Below, piece by piece: positions 5,248-7,209 of a DNA stretch of 7,209 nucleotides. Position numbers and translations under genes: made by a program. Origin of the DNA: JAAYZM01 sp964510785 (GTDB lineage: Bacteria > Actinomycetota > Actinomycetes > Actinomycetales > Cellulomonadaceae); NCBI GenBank assembly GCA_964510785.1, contig CAZECM010000125.1, positions 1 to 7,209 on the forward strand. Direction: 5' to 3'. The notes below the pieces were generated by a model. That model was not told where the DNA came from. It worked only from the letters and a program-made list of their open reading frames with translations, and ran no database searches. How positions within the stretch are numbered: the first letter of the stretch is position 1; every line of letters starts with the position of its first letter.

Positions 5248-6438
5248 TCAGCCTTCGAGGACGGCGATCCCCGGGAGCTCCTTGCCCTCGAGGAACTCCA
5301 GGCTCGCACCGCCGCCGGTCGAGATGTGGCCGAACGTGGCCTCGTCGAAGCCCAGTCTGCGCACGGCGGCAGCCGAGTCGCCACCGCCGACGATCGAGAA
5401 GCCCTCGGAGTCCGACATCGCCTGGGCCACGGCACGCGTGCCCCCGGCGAAGGCCTCGAACTCGAACACTCCCATGGGCCCGTTCCAGACGATCGTCCTC
5501 GCCTCGCGGATCGCCGCGGCAAACGCCTCGCCCGACGCGGGGCCGATGTCGAGACCGATCTTGTCGGTGGGGATCGCGTCGGCCGCGACGGTCTCGTGCG
5601 GCGAGTCGGCAGCGAAGGCCTCCGCGACCACGATGTCCGTGGGCAGGACGATCTCGACGCCCTTGGCCGCAGCGGTCGCGAGGTAGCCGCGCACCGCGTC
5701 GAGCTGGTCGGTCTCGAGGAGCGACTTGCCGACGCCGTGGCCCTGCGCGGCGAGGAACGTGAAGACCATGCCGCCACCGATGAGGAGCTTGTCGGCCTTC
5801 TCGAGCAGGTTGGCGATGACACCGAGCTTGTCGGAGACCTTCGAACCACCGAGGACGACGACGTACGGCCGCTCGGGGTTCTCGGTCGCGCGACGCAGCG
5901 CCTCGACCTCGGTCAGGACGAGCCCGCCGACGGCGCTCGGCAGCAGCGTCGCGATGTCGTAGACGGACGCCTGCTTGCGGTGCACGACGCCGAAACCGTC
6001 GGAGACGTACGCGTCGGCGAGCGCCGCGAGCTCCGTCGCGAACGCGACCCGCTCGGCCTCGTCCTTCGACGTCTCGCGCGCCTCGAAGCGGATGTTCTCG
6101 AGCAGGGCGACGTCCCCGTCACCGAGCGCGGCGACGGTCGCCTGCGCGGAGGGGCCGACGACGTCCTCGGCGAGCGCGACCGGCACGCCGAGCACCTCGC
6201 TGAGGCGCACGGCCACGGGGGCGAGGGAGTAGGTGGGGTCGACCTTCCCGCCCGGGCGGCCCAGGTGCGCGGTCACGACGACCCGGGCACCGGCCTCGCG
6301 CAGGCGAGTGATGGTCGGGGCGGCGGCGCGGATCCGGCCGTCGTCCGTGATGGTCGTCCCGTCGAGCGGGACGTTGAGGTCGGAGCGCACGAGCACGCGC
6401 TTGCCGCGCAGGTCGCCGAGGTCCTCGATGGTCTTCAT
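5248..6438 (-). CDS. pgk: Phosphoglycerate kinase
   Basis: Pgk transfers the acyl phosphate of 1,3-bisphosphoglycerate to ADP, the first ATP-yielding step of glycolysis. The 396-residue product has family length. The N-terminal substrate domain has LVRSDLNVPL (16-25), AHLGRPGG (57-64) and ENIRFEARE (114-122). The C-terminal nucleotide domain has GGSKVSDKLGV (197-207), GGGMVFTFL (221-229), WNGPMGVFE (318-326), GGGDSAAAV (351-359) and STGGGASLEFLEG (373-385). The start is ATG 6438 (MKTIEDLGDLRGKRVLVRSD), with GGAAGGA at 6444-6450 five bases upstream. An 88-nt gap carrying a large hairpin separates it from gap, and tpiA follows after 31 nt. Confidence 0.97.
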   Translation of the reverse strand: MKTIEDLGDLRGKRVLVRSDLNVPLDGTTITDDGRIRAAAPTITRLREAGARVVVTAHLGRPGGKVDPTYSLAPVAVRLSEVLGVPVALAEDVVGPSAQATVAALGDGDVALLENIRFEARETSKDEAERVAFATELAALADAYVSDGFGVVHRKQASVYDIATLLPSAVGGLVLTEVEALRRATENPERPYVVVLGGSKVSDKLGVIANLLEKADKLLIGGGMVFTFLAAQGHGVGKSLLETDQLDAVRGYLATAAAKGVEIVLPTDIVVAEAFAADSPHETVAADAIPTDKIGLDIGPASGEAFAAAIREARTIVWNGPMGVFEFEAFAGGTRAVAQAMSDSEGFSIVGGGDSAAAVRRLGFDEATFGHISTGGGASLEFLEGKELPGIAVLEG

Positions 6439-6459
6439 GGCATTCCTTCCGGTGACATG

Positions 6460-6505
6460 CCTGCGGCGTGGGGCATGCGCGATGCGCACGCGCCCACGCC
6501 GCAGG
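6460..6505 (-). terminator. Large hairpin between gap and pgk (attenuator, processing site or partial terminator)
   Basis: CCTGCGGCGTGGG at 6460-6472 is exactly complementary to CCCACGCCGCAGG at 6493-6505. Inside the 20-nt loop, TGCGC (6476-6480) pairs with GCGCA (6484-6488) around GAT, giving a nested stem. The structure begins 21 nt after the gap stop and ends about 10 nt before the pgk ribosome binding site. There is no T-tract. It could lower read-through into pgk or stabilise the 3' end of gap mRNA, so that gap is expressed at a higher level. Confidence 0.6.
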
Positions 6506-6526
6506 ACCTGACTCTGCTCGTGAGTG

Positions 6527-7207
<681 letters not shown>

Positions 7208-7209
7208 CG

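Noticed and set aside
4377..5762. Long + strand open frame opposite tpiA and part of pgk
   Set aside because: It is antisense to conserved enzymes, with an Arg/Ser-rich second half and no domain. It also starts inside the tpiA-secG hairpin.

Overview
This is a high-GC chromosomal window from an actinobacterium. OpcA and RbpA are both restricted to Actinobacteria, and the dense GC-ending codons and gene order suggest a Micrococcales member, possibly Cellulomonas-like; the genus is an inference. Most of the window is ordinary central metabolism. Two gene blocks point at each other, and a repeat-flanked nuclease gene sits between their 3' ends.

Left block (+ strand, 2-2564): the 3' part of zwf (glucose-6-phosphate dehydrogenase), then opcA and pgl (6-phosphogluconolactonase). 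The three genes are joined by 4-bp stop/start overlaps. Together they form the oxidative entry to the pentose phosphate pathway: Zwf makes 6-phosphogluconolactone, OpcA is required for Zwf activity, and Pgl hydrolyses the lactone.

Middle (2529-3660): a compact segment bounded by imperfect inverted repeats (34 of 39 positions match by eye). On the left the repeat expands into a 20-bp tandem array. The segment carries one gene on the + strand, a Vsr/DUF559-like nuclease whose N-terminal part looks eroded. The left repeat encodes the last codons of pgl, and the right repeat ends one base from the rbpA stop codon. A perfect DnaA-box-like 9-mer lies before the nuclease gene. This is the only non-housekeeping part of the window and the best candidate for something poorly described.

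Right block (- strand, read from 7209 down to 3662): the 3' part of gap, then pgk, tpiA, secG and rbpA. The first three encode consecutive lower-glycolysis steps. secG encodes a small Sec translocon subunit and rbpA an RNA polymerase-binding activator. A strong hairpin lies between gap and pgk, and a 16-bp perfect hairpin lies between tpiA and secG. The second suggests that secG-rbpA is transcriptionally separable from the glycolytic genes.

The window starts inside zwf and ends inside gap, so both are partial.
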